The position numbers and the translations under genes are program-made. The notes below the pieces were generated by a model that worked only from the letters and a program-made list of their open reading frames with translations, did not search any database and was not told the DNA's origin. A stretch of 35,217 bases of DNA from an uncultured Chitinophagaceae bacterium (GTDB lineage Bacteria > Bacteroidota > Bacteroidia > Chitinophagales > Chitinophagaceae): positions 1-35,217 of the forward strand of contig CAISCV010000204.1 of the NCBI GenBank assembly GCA_903883945.1, given 5' to 3'. Of the stretch, positions 23,913 through 33,110 are shown piece after piece; positions within the stretch are counted from its first letter, which is position 1, and each line of letters starts with the position of its first letter.

Positions 23913-24587
23913 ATGGTTTATAAACAAGATTGGATACCTAGAACGTATTCTAAATTTATTCCGTTTGCAAACAATTTTACGGTTATAGCCGTAAAAAACG
24001 GGACTGCCTGGAAAATTAATGCAGGTAACCTTTCCCTTTTGGGTATACAGAATGCAGATACCATTAAGTTTTATGCTATTTCTTCTGTAAAAAAAACGAG
24101 TTCAATCTCTGATAAAGAAAATACCAGAAAGGCAATTAAGGAACAAAAAGCCACTATGAGGCAAATTGGAATTGGAGAAATGAAAACAAATTTATTCATG
24201 ACCGATGTAGATCGTTCTAGTGTTGGCGTAATAAATGATAGTGGTACACATACCCTTTCTCCGGTAGCTGAAGTTGCACCTACTGCCATTTTTACCCGCA
24301 CTGGAAATCTCGGTGGGAAATTTAGATTTATTGACCCAGCAACCGAAGTAGGCGGCAGACCCGCCGGACAGGATGGTATATCCATCTCTTTTGGGTTTTA
24401 TGCCCCCGGCACAACGCCTCCGTTGGAAGTAGATTGTACACAAACGGTTCTTTTTTCTAGAAAAGTGGGTGGTGTAGTGTTTGCACCTGCCAACATTAAT
24501 AAACTTTTTATTGGTTATGTGCGCTACAAAAATACCCGTAATATATTGGGTACGGTTGCTGCTCATGTAATGGGTACGGTTTACTGA
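23913..24587 (+). CDS. Unknown Bacteroidota protein, starts KQDWIPRT
   Basis: A 224-residue protein with no signal peptide or membrane segment. The start, MVYKQDWIPRTYSKFIPFANNF, resembles a family of unnamed Bacteroidota proteins that begin with a (D/N)xIPR motif and a conserved aromatic/Asn block. The middle (TDVDRSSVGV, then SPVAEVAPTAIFTRTG) and a Gly/Pro-rich beta-type C-terminal half (GISISFGFYAPGTTPP) also fit that pattern, ending in YVRYKNTRNILGTVAAHV. The function is unknown. It lies between a minisatellite and a 105-bp tandem array. The length and AT-rich leader support ATG 23913. Confidence 0.65.
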   Translation: MVYKQDWIPRTYSKFIPFANNFTVIAVKNGTAWKINAGNLSLLGIQNADTIKFYAISSVKKTSSISDKENTRKAIKEQKATMRQIGIGEMKTNLFMTDVDRSSVGVINDSGTHTLSPVAEVAPTAIFTRTGNLGGKFRFIDPATEVGGRPAGQDGISISFGFYAPGTTPPLEVDCTQTVLFSRKVGGVVFAPANINKLFIGYVRYKNTRNILGTVAAHVMGTVY

Positions 24588-24736
24588 TAATGGCTTTACG
24601 CCTCTGGTAGAAGTAGCATCGTTTTGGTTACACGCCACAAATACGCTAAGGATTCAGGATGGAAAGATGAAAAAAAAGAGAATAATAATCCCGTCTTTTC
24701 TTACTGGTATCCTCGGTGTTTTTGTGGTTATTTTAT

Positions 24737-25290
24737 GAAAACAATTTGCCACGAAGCCCCAAAGACAGAAAGAAGCACAAAGTATAGTCTATTTCTTTTG
24801 GTTTCCCTTAGTGCCGCTTTGCGACTTAGAGCCTTAGTAGCGAAAACAATTTGCCACGAAGCCCCAAAGACAGAAAGAAGCACAAAGTATAGTCTATTTC
24901 TTTAGGTTTCCCTTAGTGCCGCTTTGCGACTTAGAGCCTTAGTAGCGAAAACAATTTTCCACGAAGCCCCAAAGACAGAAAGAAGCACAAAGTATAGTCT
25001 ATTTCTTTTGGTTTCCCTTAGTGCCGCTTTGCGACTTAGAGCCTTAGTAGCGAAAACAATTAGCCACGAAGCCCCAAAGACAGAAAGAAGCACAAAGTAT
25101 AGTCTATTTCTTTTGGTTTCTCTTAGTGCCGCTTTGCGACTTAGAGCCTTAGTGGCGAAAACAATTTTCCACGAAGCCCCAAAGACAGAAAGAAGCACAA
25201 AGTATTATCTATTTCTTTAGGTTTTCCTCAGTGCCGCTTTGCGACTTAGAGCCTTATTAGCGAAAACAATTTGCCACGAAGACCCAAAGA
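24737..25290. repeat. Tandem array of a 105-bp unit, about 5.3 copies
   Basis: The word GAAAACAATT recurs at 24737, 24842, 24947, 25052, 25157 and 25262, exactly 105 bp apart each time. The unit contains CACGAAGCCCCAAAGACAG, AGAAGCACAAAGTATAGTC, GTGCCGCTTTGCGACTTAG and AGCCTTAGTAGCG. Copies differ at only a few positions. Because 105 is a multiple of three, open frames run through it on both strands (24624-24905, 24924-25220, 24902-25198 minus). I regard these as by-products. Similar intergenic repeats are common in Bacteroidota. Confidence 0.85.
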
Positions 25291-25502
25291 CTAAACTTAA
25301 TCGCTTTCTAAACTATGTGCACTATGTATCTAGGTTCCTATATGTTTATTCTTTTTTCTCATTTTTCAAAACCAATTGTATAAACCCATATTATACATAC
25401 CTGGTCTTTCACTTCATTTTTCCTCACAAAACAAATCATTATCTTCATTAGTTAATGCTATTAAAACAGTAAACCTTAAATTGCACACCTAAAACAGTTA
25501 TT
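25291..25502. other. Leader of the P5C dehydrogenase gene
   Basis: AT-rich spacer between the 105-bp array and the ATG of the dehydrogenase gene. I see no firm promoter box or hairpin. Confidence 0.3.
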
Positions 25503-27134
25503 ATGACAATAGGCACTTTTTCATACCCGATTCCCGCAAACGAACCTACTTTTCAATATGGTCCCGGCAGTGCCGAAAAGATTGCCCTCAAGGAAAGGTT
25601 AGCTGCACTAAAGAACGATACCGTAAACATACCCATGTATATAGGGAACGAAAAAGTGTATACTGATAAAAAAATTGCGATTAACCCTCCCTACGAAAAA
25701 GATTTTGTGTTGGGGCAATTTAGTGAGGGCGACGAAACACATGTGCAACGTGCCATTGAGGCTGCCCTTGCTGCAAAAGCAGGTTGGGAAGCGATGAGCT
25801 GGGAAAATAAAGCACACATATTTTTGAAGGCAGCCGAACTTTTGTCTACCAAATATCGCTACCATATTGTGGCAGCTACGATGTTGGGACAAGGAAAAAA
25901 TGCTTTTCAGGCAGAGATAGATGCTGCTTGTGAGTTGATAGACTTCCTTCGTTTTAATGTACATTTTTTGAGTGAGATTTATAAACAACAACCCATTTCG
26001 AGCCCGGGCATGAATAACAGGGTAGAGTGGCGTCCGTTGGAAGGTTTTGTATTGGCAGTGAGTCCGTTTAACTTTACGGCTATCGCCGGTAACCTTTGTG
26101 CAAGTGCTGCCATGTGTGGCAATGTAGTGGTTTGGAAACCAGCCTACACACAGGTATATTCTGCCAACATTATCATGCAGGTATTTAAAGAAGCAGGCTT
26201 GCCCGATGGGGTTATAAACCTGATTTATGTAGATGGGCCCGTTCTTGGTAAAGTATGTTTTTCGCACCACGACTTTGCAGGTGTGCACTTTACAGGTAGC
26301 ACAGGCGTGTTCAACACCATGTGGAAATCTATCGGCGAAAACATTACGAAGTATAGAACCTATCCAAAAATTGTAGGAGAAACGGGCGGCAAAGATTTTG
26401 TGATGATTCATAAAAGTGCCGATATAGATGTGGCAGTTACCGCATTGGTGCGTGGTGCATTTGAGTACCAAGGGCAAAAGTGTAGTGCTGCATCGAGGGC
26501 ATACCTGCCAAGTAATATTGCGAAAGCTATAAAAGCAAAACTGGTAGAAACTTTGGCAACCATAAAGGTTGGAACCCCTGAAGACTTCAGCAATTTTGTG
26601 AATGCAGTAATTGATGAACGCGCTTTCGACAAGATAGTCAACTTTATAGAGACCGCTAAAAACGACCATAGGGTGAAAGTTATTGCGGGTGGAAACTACG
26701 ATAAATCTGTGGGGTACTTTATAGAACCTACGGTGCTTGAAGCCTCAGATCCTACCTATAAAACGATGTGCGAGGAGATATTTGGCCCGGTATTAACCAT
26801 CTATGTCTACGATGCAGAGGCGTACGAAGAAACGCTACATTTGGTAGATACAACTTCGCCGTATGCACTCACCGGCGCCATTATTGCCCAAGACCGTGTA
26901 GCAGTAGAATTGGCTACCAACAAATTGCGCAACTCGGCAGGCAATTTTTACGTAAATGACAAGCCAACAGGGGCAGTAGTTGGTCAGCAACCATTTGGTG
27001 GGGCCCGAGGTAGCGGTACCAATGACAAAGCAGGAAGTATTATTAATTTGTATCGTTGGCTCAGTGCTAGAACCATTAAAGAAGTATATGTACCTGTTAC
27101 AGATTACACATATCCTTTTGTGAAGGAGGCTTAG
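25503..27134 (+). CDS. pruA: L-glutamate gamma-semialdehyde (delta-1-pyrroline-5-carboxylate) dehydrogenase
   Basis: A 543-residue member of the aldehyde dehydrogenase superfamily, matching the stand-alone P5C dehydrogenase group. It oxidises glutamate semialdehyde to glutamate with NAD+, the second step of proline breakdown. The cofactor-site segment is EGFVLAVSPFNFTAIAGNL, the catalytic Glu lies in VGETGGKDFVM (about residue 289) and the nucleophilic Cys in YQGQKCSAASR (about 325). The C-terminal GGARGSGTNDKAGS and LYRWLSARTIKE are typical of the group. It is full length, with ATG 25503. It stands alone on the plus strand, no proline dehydrogenase gene is next to it, and a short hairpin GAGGCTT/AAGCCTC spans its stop codon. 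Confidence 0.93.
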   Translation: MTIGTFSYPIPANEPTFQYGPGSAEKIALKERLAALKNDTVNIPMYIGNEKVYTDKKIAINPPYEKDFVLGQFSEGDETHVQRAIEAALAAKAGWEAMSWENKAHIFLKAAELLSTKYRYHIVAATMLGQGKNAFQAEIDAACELIDFLRFNVHFLSEIYKQQPISSPGMNNRVEWRPLEGFVLAVSPFNFTAIAGNLCASAAMCGNVVVWKPAYTQVYSANIIMQVFKEAGLPDGVINLIYVDGPVLGKVCFSHHDFAGVHFTGSTGVFNTMWKSIGENITKYRTYPKIVGETGGKDFVMIHKSADIDVAVTALVRGAFEYQGQKCSAASRAYLPSNIAKAIKAKLVETLATIKVGTPEDFSNFVNAVIDERAFDKIVNFIETAKNDHRVKVIAGGNYDKSVGYFIEPTVLEASDPTYKTMCEEIFGPVLTIYVYDAEAYEETLHLVDTTSPYALTGAIIAQDRVAVELATNKLRNSAGNFYVNDKPTGAVVGQQPFGGARGSGTNDKAGSIINLYRWLSARTIKEVYVPVTDYTYPFVKEA

Positions 27135-27522
27135 GTTGAAGCCTCAAAAAGAGGATAATCTGGCAGGCAGCATACAGCAATATTCACAGAGGTTACAGGT
27201 CTAGTTAAAAAGAGAAGGCTTAGGGTAGATTCATTTTTATGAACCAATTTCTTCTCTGTGTTTCTTTCTGTATTTCCACTTTTGATAGTCTTTACAAACT
27301 GGGCTATAAAAACCTTTCTATTAAGCCTAAATTGAATGCATTGCTGTGAAAGAATGGCGTAAAGGAATCATAGCGATTTCTCTTACTCATGCCGATTTTC
27401 CAGAACCTAATGGGCATTCTTATTTTAGTTATATTAATGTGTCATGAAATAAGTGAATGCCGCATGCTTCCCCAATATATTCCTCCTTCTTTAGTGTAGT
27501 AGGTAATCGGTTTAAATACCCA
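27135..27522. other. Intergenic between convergent genes; possible tiny ORF
   Basis: About 390 bp between the 3' ends of two converging genes. A GTG at 27346 opens 33 protein-like codons (KEWRKGIIAISLTHADFPEP and onward) ending at TGA 27445-27447. This could be a small gene or a remnant. No intrinsic terminator with a T-run is evident. Confidence 0.25.
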
Positions 27523-28344
27523 TTAATGTTGTGGTTTATAATACTTAGCAACAGTTTCATCCATTACACTTTGTAGTTGTGCAATTCTATTTGCGTCACT
27601 TGGATGGGTACTTGCAAATTCTGGCGGCTTTTGTCCACCTGCCATTTGCTCCATTCTGTGCCAGAAATTGATAGCTTCATGCGGATCATAACCAGCAAGC
27701 GCCGTAAACACCAACCCATATTTATCAGCCTCGTATTCATTTTGACGACTAAACGGAAGCATGATACCATATTGTGAACCCAAGCCGTAGGCCGACCCAT
27801 ACAATGCCTGTGTTTCTTTGGGTTTATTCGCAATAGCCATAGACAATGCCTGACCACCCAACTGTTGTAGTAGTGCCTGACTCATCCGTTCCTTACCATG
27901 TTTTGCCAATGCGTGTGTTACTTCATGCCCGATCACTACCGCCAAGGCTGCCTCATTTTGGGTAATAGGAAGGATGCCTGTATACACAACTATTTTTCCA
28001 CCGGGCATACACCATGCATTGGCTTCATTACTTACAACCGTATTTATTTCCCAGGAATAATCGCTCAGTTCATCTGTTCTGCCAAGGTCTGCATAGTATT
28101 TTTGTACCGCCGCTATGATGCGTTTACTCACTTTGGTTACTACAGCCGCATCCTTACTACTACTATTGGGGCTAATTACTTTATTGGTACTCAGAAACTG
28201 CTTGTACTGGCTTGCCGATGTAGTGATGACTTCTTGATCGGAAACTAAGCTTAACTCACTTCTGTGGGTGAGGGTATTGGTGGTGCATCCGGTGATACTA
28301 AGGGCGAAAACGATACAAGAAACAACGAAAGAATATTTTTTCAT
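27523..28344 (-). CDS. M48-family zinc metalloprotease, lipoprotein
   Basis: A 273-residue secreted peptidase. A signal peptide with a lipobox (ALSITGC, lipidated C20) places it in the cell envelope as a lipoprotein. The zinc site is HEVTH (140-144) with the third ligand in NEYEADKYG (about E203). WCMPGGKIVVYTGIL before it and the late AGYDPHEAINFW and FASTHPSDANRIAQL segments are typical of the M48 group that includes the bacterial LoiP/BepA-type and mitochondrial Oma1 proteases. The likely role is quality control of envelope proteins. The gene is monocistronic, with its own -7 box. Confidence 0.9.
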   Translation of the reverse strand: MKKYSFVVSCIVFALSITGCTTNTLTHRSELSLVSDQEVITTSASQYKQFLSTNKVISPNSSSKDAAVVTKVSKRIIAAVQKYYADLGRTDELSDYSWEINTVVSNEANAWCMPGGKIVVYTGILPITQNEAALAVVIGHEVTHALAKHGKERMSQALLQQLGGQALSMAIANKPKETQALYGSAYGLGSQYGIMLPFSRQNEYEADKYGLVFTALAGYDPHEAINFWHRMEQMAGGQKPPEFASTHPSDANRIAQLQSVMDETVAKYYKPQH

Positions 28345-28375
28345 GGTGCGTGACTAAATGATAGATTGTTTGCGA

Positions 28376-28383
28376 CAAAAATA
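28376..28383 (-). promoter_or_regulatory. -7 box upstream of the M48 protease gene
   Basis: TATTTTTG on the minus strand matches the Bacteroidota TAnnTTTG element, about 32 bp before the ATG. A matching -33 element is not clear. Confidence 0.4.
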
Positions 28384-28545
28384 AAGACTTGTGATTATGT
28401 AATAAGCAGAAGATGTTTTTTAATTGAACCCTTATTTAACGATTGCCCTACCAAAAAGTACAAAAAAAGCATCTTAGCTTAGTGAAAATGAATGAGAGTT
28501 GGTGTTTTTAATGTGTAATTTTTACATATTATAAGCCTAAAGCAA

Positions 28546-28553
28546 TAAGTTTG
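28546..28553 (+). promoter_or_regulatory. -7 box upstream of the GH31 gene
   Basis: TAAGTTTG fits TAnnTTTG and lies 27 bp before ATG 28581. It would put the transcript start at about 28560, which argues against any gene start at 28551. The -33 element is weak. Confidence 0.45.
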
Positions 28554-28580
28554 CAACAAGATTTTCAAAATATACACATT

Positions 28581-30929
28581 ATGAAACGATTACTTGTTGT
28601 TATCATTGCCTTTTTAATCACTACTAAATCTATCTGTCAGATGAACCGTATCAGCGAACAGGCCGGTAATGTACTCAAGGAAACGATTGTTGATGGGGGT
28701 ATAGATTTAAAGCTTTCCAATGGCTATGCACGCATCACTGCCTACAATGCAACGACCATTCGTATCCGTGTTGGTAAGAATCCCTTTACTACAGACCATT
28801 CTTTTGCAGTCGATAACCTCAACGCTACAGGTAAGTTACAAACACTACAATCGGAAGAAACAGATAAGGTTTATCAGACAGATTCATTAGTGGTGAAAGT
28901 TGCCACGCATCCCTTCAGGGTAAGTATTTACAACCATAACAACCAATTACTCTGTGCCGATGAAGCAACTTTGGGAGTAAGCTGGTATGGCGACAAGGTA
29001 AGTTGCTACAAACAATTACACCGTGATGAGAAATTTATTGGGTTAGGCGAAAAGACGGGCGACATCAACCGCAGGGGAAACTTCTACCAGAACTGGAATA
29101 CAGATGCGCCTGCCTACAGTAATAGTGCCGACCCCCTCTATGCAACCATACCTTTCTTTATTGGGGTACATGATAGTCTTACCTATGGGATATTCTTTGA
29201 CAATAGCAATAAGTCGTACTTTAACTTTGGGGGTGGAGCCGATGAAGAACTGTTTCATTTTGGAGCGGATGATGGCGAGATGAACTATTATTTCTTTGGC
29301 GGAAATACCGTTGCTAGTATCATCAAAGACTATACAAATCTCACAGGACGTACACCTATGCCTCCCCTATGGAGTTTGGGTTTTCAGCAATCAAGATGGG
29401 GGTATGACAACCAGGAACAACTATTAACCATCGCCAAGACTTTCCGTGAAAAGAAGCTGCCTGCCGATGTAATTGTGAGCGACATCAATTACATGGACAA
29501 CTATAAAGTCTTCACCTGGAGTAGCAAATATCCCGATGTAAAGGGAATGTTGGGGCAGATGAAGGGGATGGGCTTTGATATGGTTACGATCATCGATCCG
29601 GGCATTAAAGTAGAAAAAGGATACAAGGCATATGAAGACGGATTGGCTGGTAATCACTTTGCTAAGTATCCGGGTGGTAGGCCTTATATTGGTCACGTAT
29701 GGCCGGGTCGTTGTCACTTTCCAGATTTCACCAAAGAAGAAACAAGAAAGTGGTGGGGAACCAATTTTAAGCAACCCTATATAGACAATGGTGTAAAGGG
29801 TTTTTGGAATGACATGAATGAACCCGCCGCTTGGGGGCGTGAGTTTCCAAATCTGATTGAGTTTGGAGAAGGTAAAGACAAGCAAACCCTCTATAGTGTA
29901 AAGAATGCTTACGGTTTGTTGATGGCACGCGCCACTTATGAAGGTACAAAGCTCGGCTTGAATGGACAGCGTCCCTTTGTGTTGACTAGGGCTTCTTATT
30001 CGGGCATTCAAAAGTATGCTGCCCAATGGACAGGCGACAATGTAAGCAGCGATGAACACATGCTATTGGGTTTCCGACTATTAAATAGTATGGGCTTGAG
30101 TGGTATTCCTTATGTGGGTATGGATATTGGTGGTTTTATGGGCAACCCATCACCCGAATTGTTCATCCGTTGGTTGAGTTTGGGCGTTTATAGTCCGTTG
30201 TTCAGGAACCATACTTGCATCGACTACAATTATCGGGAACCATGGTTATTTGGCGAGGCAAATACGGTTAAAATCAGGGCTATCTTAGAGCAACGCTACC
30301 GGTTGTTGCCGCATTTATATAGTGCGTTCTACCAAGCCCATCAAACAGGGATGCCCATCAACAGAATGTTGCCGATAGACTATACTTTCGATGACAAGGC
30401 GTATAGCAATAAATACCAGAACCAATATATTTTTGGTAATGGTCTGTTGGTTTGTCCTGTTGCATCCACTCAAAACAGTACGGAGGTCTATCTCCCTGGA
30501 AAAAGTAACTGGTACCGCTTTAGTACCGATAAAATCTATGCCGGAGGCAGTAATTACTTCGTAGAAAGTCCTTTGGAAGATGTGCCTGTGTTTGTAAAGG
30601 GAGGCAGTATCATCCCTATGCAATCCACTGTTCAGCATACAAAAGAAAAGGGCGATGGCATCTTATACCTCCATATCTATAAAGGAAAAGAAACAAATGT
30701 GTATACCTATTACGAAGATGATGGTAATACTTACGACTACGAAAAGGGAACGTATTACAAAAGGGATATCGTGTACAATTCACCGGCAACGCTCACCCTT
30801 AAAGCAAAGGAAGGAAGTTACAACAGTAAGTTTAAAAAGGTGAAAGTTGTGTTGCACGGATTTGATAATAATTCTTCCACTGAGTACGATTTAACCGATG
30901 GTGATATGACGATTAAGTTACATGATTGA
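28581..30929 (+). CDS. Glycoside hydrolase family 31 alpha-glucosidase, secreted
   Basis: From ATG 28581 (MKRLLVVIIAFLITTKSICQ, a signal peptide) the protein has about 782 residues; an upstream in-frame start would spoil the signal and overlap the promoter. N-terminal galactose-mutarotase-like domain is followed by the GH31 barrel: LWSLGFQQSRWGYDNQEQLL, then DVIVSDINYMDNYKVFTW. The catalytic nucleophile is in GFWNDMNEPAAW (Asp near residue 411) and the acid/base in AQWTGDNVSSDEHM (Asp near 485). The C-terminal beta domains include YEDDGNTYDYEKG. It releases glucose from alpha-linked oligosaccharides, probably in the periplasm. It heads a plus-strand row with the hydrolase and uppP, but gaps of about 115 and 165 bp make a single operon uncertain. 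Confidence 0.92.
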   Translation: MKRLLVVIIAFLITTKSICQMNRISEQAGNVLKETIVDGGIDLKLSNGYARITAYNATTIRIRVGKNPFTTDHSFAVDNLNATGKLQTLQSEETDKVYQTDSLVVKVATHPFRVSIYNHNNQLLCADEATLGVSWYGDKVSCYKQLHRDEKFIGLGEKTGDINRRGNFYQNWNTDAPAYSNSADPLYATIPFFIGVHDSLTYGIFFDNSNKSYFNFGGGADEELFHFGADDGEMNYYFFGGNTVASIIKDYTNLTGRTPMPPLWSLGFQQSRWGYDNQEQLLTIAKTFREKKLPADVIVSDINYMDNYKVFTWSSKYPDVKGMLGQMKGMGFDMVTIIDPGIKVEKGYKAYEDGLAGNHFAKYPGGRPYIGHVWPGRCHFPDFTKEETRKWWGTNFKQPYIDNGVKGFWNDMNEPAAWGREFPNLIEFGEGKDKQTLYSVKNAYGLLMARATYEGTKLGLNGQRPFVLTRASYSGIQKYAAQWTGDNVSSDEHMLLGFRLLNSMGLSGIPYVGMDIGGFMGNPSPELFIRWLSLGVYSPLFRNHTCIDYNYREPWLFGEANTVKIRAILEQRYRLLPHLYSAFYQAHQTGMPINRMLPIDYTFDDKAYSNKYQNQYIFGNGLLVCPVASTQNSTEVYLPGKSNWYRFSTDKIYAGGSNYFVESPLEDVPVFVKGGSIIPMQSTVQHTKEKGDGILYLHIYKGKETNVYTYYEDDGNTYDYEKGTYYKRDIVYNSPATLTLKAKEGSYNSKFKKVKVVLHGFDNNSSTEYDLTDGDMTIKLHD

Positions 30930-31045
30930 ATAAATAATGGAATCCAGTAAAGGATTCATCCATTAGAAATACGGTTATTTGGAGATATCAATAAATAAAC
31001 CAATAAACGCATCGAAGTCTTATAAGTTATAGATTTGTTTTTCTG

Positions 31046-31867
31046 ATGAAACAAGTATTGCAGTATAAATCGTCACAAATAGCCTACTATTCTTATGGTA
31101 ATGGCAAAGAGATGGTGTTCTGCTTTCATGGTTATGGACTTACAGGTGAGAGCTTTGCCGTATTACAACCTGTTCTTGAAGCAGATTATACACTTATCTG
31201 CATAGATTTACCTTTTCATGGAGCTACTAATTGGCAAGAAGGACTTAATTTTTCTAGTGATGATCTTTGGGAAATACTACTTAAAATTAATCCATCACCC
31301 AATACCCCTTTCAGCCTGATGGGCTACAGTATGGGCGGAAGAATTGGCTTGCAGTTACTGCAAAATCATCCCAAACAAATAAAGCAACTGGCATTGATTG
31401 CACCCGACGGACTCAAGTTTAACTGGTGGCAAGAGGCGGCAACGCATACTGTTATGGGCAATAAACTTTTTAGCTACACAATGCGACATCCACAATGGTT
31501 GTTTGCACTAATAAAAGTTGCTAGTTCCCTCAGACTTATAAACAAATCCATTGAAGTCTTTACGCTTTTGTACATAAGTGAAGAACAGGAGCGACACTTG
31601 TTGTACAAAAGATGGTGTGCCATGAAGGACTACACACCAAGTTTGAAAGTATTACGCAAGTTGATTAATCTCTACAAAATACCTGTAAACCTGTTGTTTG
31701 GGGCGTATGATAAAGTAATTACTACCAAGCAGGGTGATGCATTCAAAAAGAAGGAGCCACTTATTACTGTGACGGAACTAAAATGCGGGCACCAGATAAT
31801 AAAGGAAAAGTATGCAGCGGAAGTAGCTTTGTTACTAAGAAAAAGCTTAAATAATAATGGTAACTAA
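31046..31867 (+). CDS. Alpha/beta hydrolase
   Basis: A 273-residue cytosolic alpha/beta-hydrolase-fold protein. The oxyanion segment is FCFHGYGLTGESF, the nucleophile elbow GYSMGG (Ser near residue 96), the acid in LLFGAYDKVI and the catalytic His in LKCGHQIIKEKY. No signal peptide is seen. The substrate is not evident; relatives include esterases and MhpC-like C-C hydrolases. It lies 116 bp after the GH31 gene on the same strand. Confidence 0.85.
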   Translation: MKQVLQYKSSQIAYYSYGNGKEMVFCFHGYGLTGESFAVLQPVLEADYTLICIDLPFHGATNWQEGLNFSSDDLWEILLKINPSPNTPFSLMGYSMGGRIGLQLLQNHPKQIKQLALIAPDGLKFNWWQEAATHTVMGNKLFSYTMRHPQWLFALIKVASSLRLINKSIEVFTLLYISEEQERHLLYKRWCAMKDYTPSLKVLRKLINLYKIPVNLLFGAYDKVITTKQGDAFKKKEPLITVTELKCGHQIIKEKYAAEVALLLRKSLNNNGN

Positions 31868-32031
31868 AACCTGTTATAGTTCTGTACTCATTTTGCTTTA
31901 TGATTGTAATGATATCTTACTCGGTAAAGTTGTTTGGTGATGACGAAAGAAACACTTTCTTTTGCATTGCATTTTAAATCATAAAGTAACGTTAGCAAAT
32001 AAACTCTATCAATTAATAATAGACCCCCATC

Positions 32032-32829
32032 ATGACAACAGTTCAATCAGTAATTCTCTCCATCGTAGAAGGACTCACCGAGTTCTTACCCGTTTCTTCC
32101 ACCGCTCACATGAAGATTACCAACCCGTTGATTGGTGTTTCGATAGACTCCTTCGAAGAGATGTTTGAAGTAGTGATACAACTTGCAGCTATCCTGAGCG
32201 TGGTAACTGTTTATTGGAAAAAGTTCCTCAATTTTAAGTCCCCAACCTTTTACATCAAACTAATTCTTGCACTAATCCCAGCTATCATCTTTGGGGCATT
32301 ACTAAAAAAACACATCGATTCGGCATTGAGTAACCTCACCTTTATTGCTTGTGTAATGATTGGGGGTGGTATCCTGTTATTATTCGTAGATAAATTATTT
32401 ACAAAAAATGAAATAACGGACGAAGGGGAAATTTCTTATACAAAGGCATTGACCATCGGCTGTTTTCAGGTATTATCCATTCTGTTGCCGGGTCTTAGTA
32501 GAAGTGCTGCAACCATAGTGGGTGGTATGAGCCAGAAATTGACCAGAAGTGTTGCCGCCGAATTCTCTTTCTTTTTAGCGGTACCTACCATGTTTGCCGC
32601 TTCGGTAAAAGCCCTTTGGGACTTGCATAAAGAACACCCAGCTGTTTTAACGGATACTTCCAACCTTGGCACACTAGCTATAGGATCTGTAATAGCCTAC
32701 GTCATTGCCTTATTATCCATTAAGTTTTTCATTGGTTACCTTCAAAAACATGGCTTCAAAGTATTTGGTATCTACCGTATTATATTAGGAAGTATTGTTT
32801 TATTGCTTATCTATAAAGGAATGATTTAG
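32032..32829 (+). CDS. uppP: Undecaprenyl-diphosphatase
   Basis: A 265-residue integral membrane enzyme (UppP/BacA family) that removes a phosphate from undecaprenyl diphosphate to recycle the lipid carrier of peptidoglycan and other envelope polymers. It also gives bacitracin resistance. The conserved catalytic region IVEGLTEFLPVSSTAHM (residues 11-27) and the second motif LPGLSRSAATIVGGM are both present. About seven hydrophobic segments follow the family pattern. Length and ATG 32032 are normal. Confidence 0.95.
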   Translation: MTTVQSVILSIVEGLTEFLPVSSTAHMKITNPLIGVSIDSFEEMFEVVIQLAAILSVVTVYWKKFLNFKSPTFYIKLILALIPAIIFGALLKKHIDSALSNLTFIACVMIGGGILLLFVDKLFTKNEITDEGEISYTKALTIGCFQVLSILLPGLSRSAATIVGGMSQKLTRSVAAEFSFFLAVPTMFAASVKALWDLHKEHPAVLTDTSNLGTLAIGSVIAYVIALLSIKFFIGYLQKHGFKVFGIYRIILGSIVLLLIYKGMI

Positions 32830-33110
32830 GGTTAATGGTTAATGAAACCTTCCTTTCTTCCTTGAACCAAATCAATATATTGTTGGGGCGTTTTTTGATT
32901 GTGTGAGCAATAGAAGTGGTTATAGCTTTTGTTTCTTTGGGCAAACGATAGGAACATAAACAAGGTGGAATAAATAAAAATTAATTTCACGAAGGCTATG
33001 AACGAAGTTCAATTAAACCCGAATAAATGTAACCTCAAAAGAGAAATATGAAGTGCGTGATTTGTATAAAAGTCACATGTCACACTTCACAATATGTAGG
33101 AATTTGCTTG

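Noticed and set aside
24624-25220. ORFs on both strands across the 105-bp array
   Set aside because: They arise because the repeat length is a multiple of three; both strands are open and the peptides simply repeat.
25608-26669. 353-residue minus-strand ORF
   Set aside because: Fully antisense to the P5C dehydrogenase gene, with an implausible Cys/His/Phe-rich composition.
29424-30059. 211-residue minus-strand ORF
   Set aside because: Antisense shadow of the GH31 gene.
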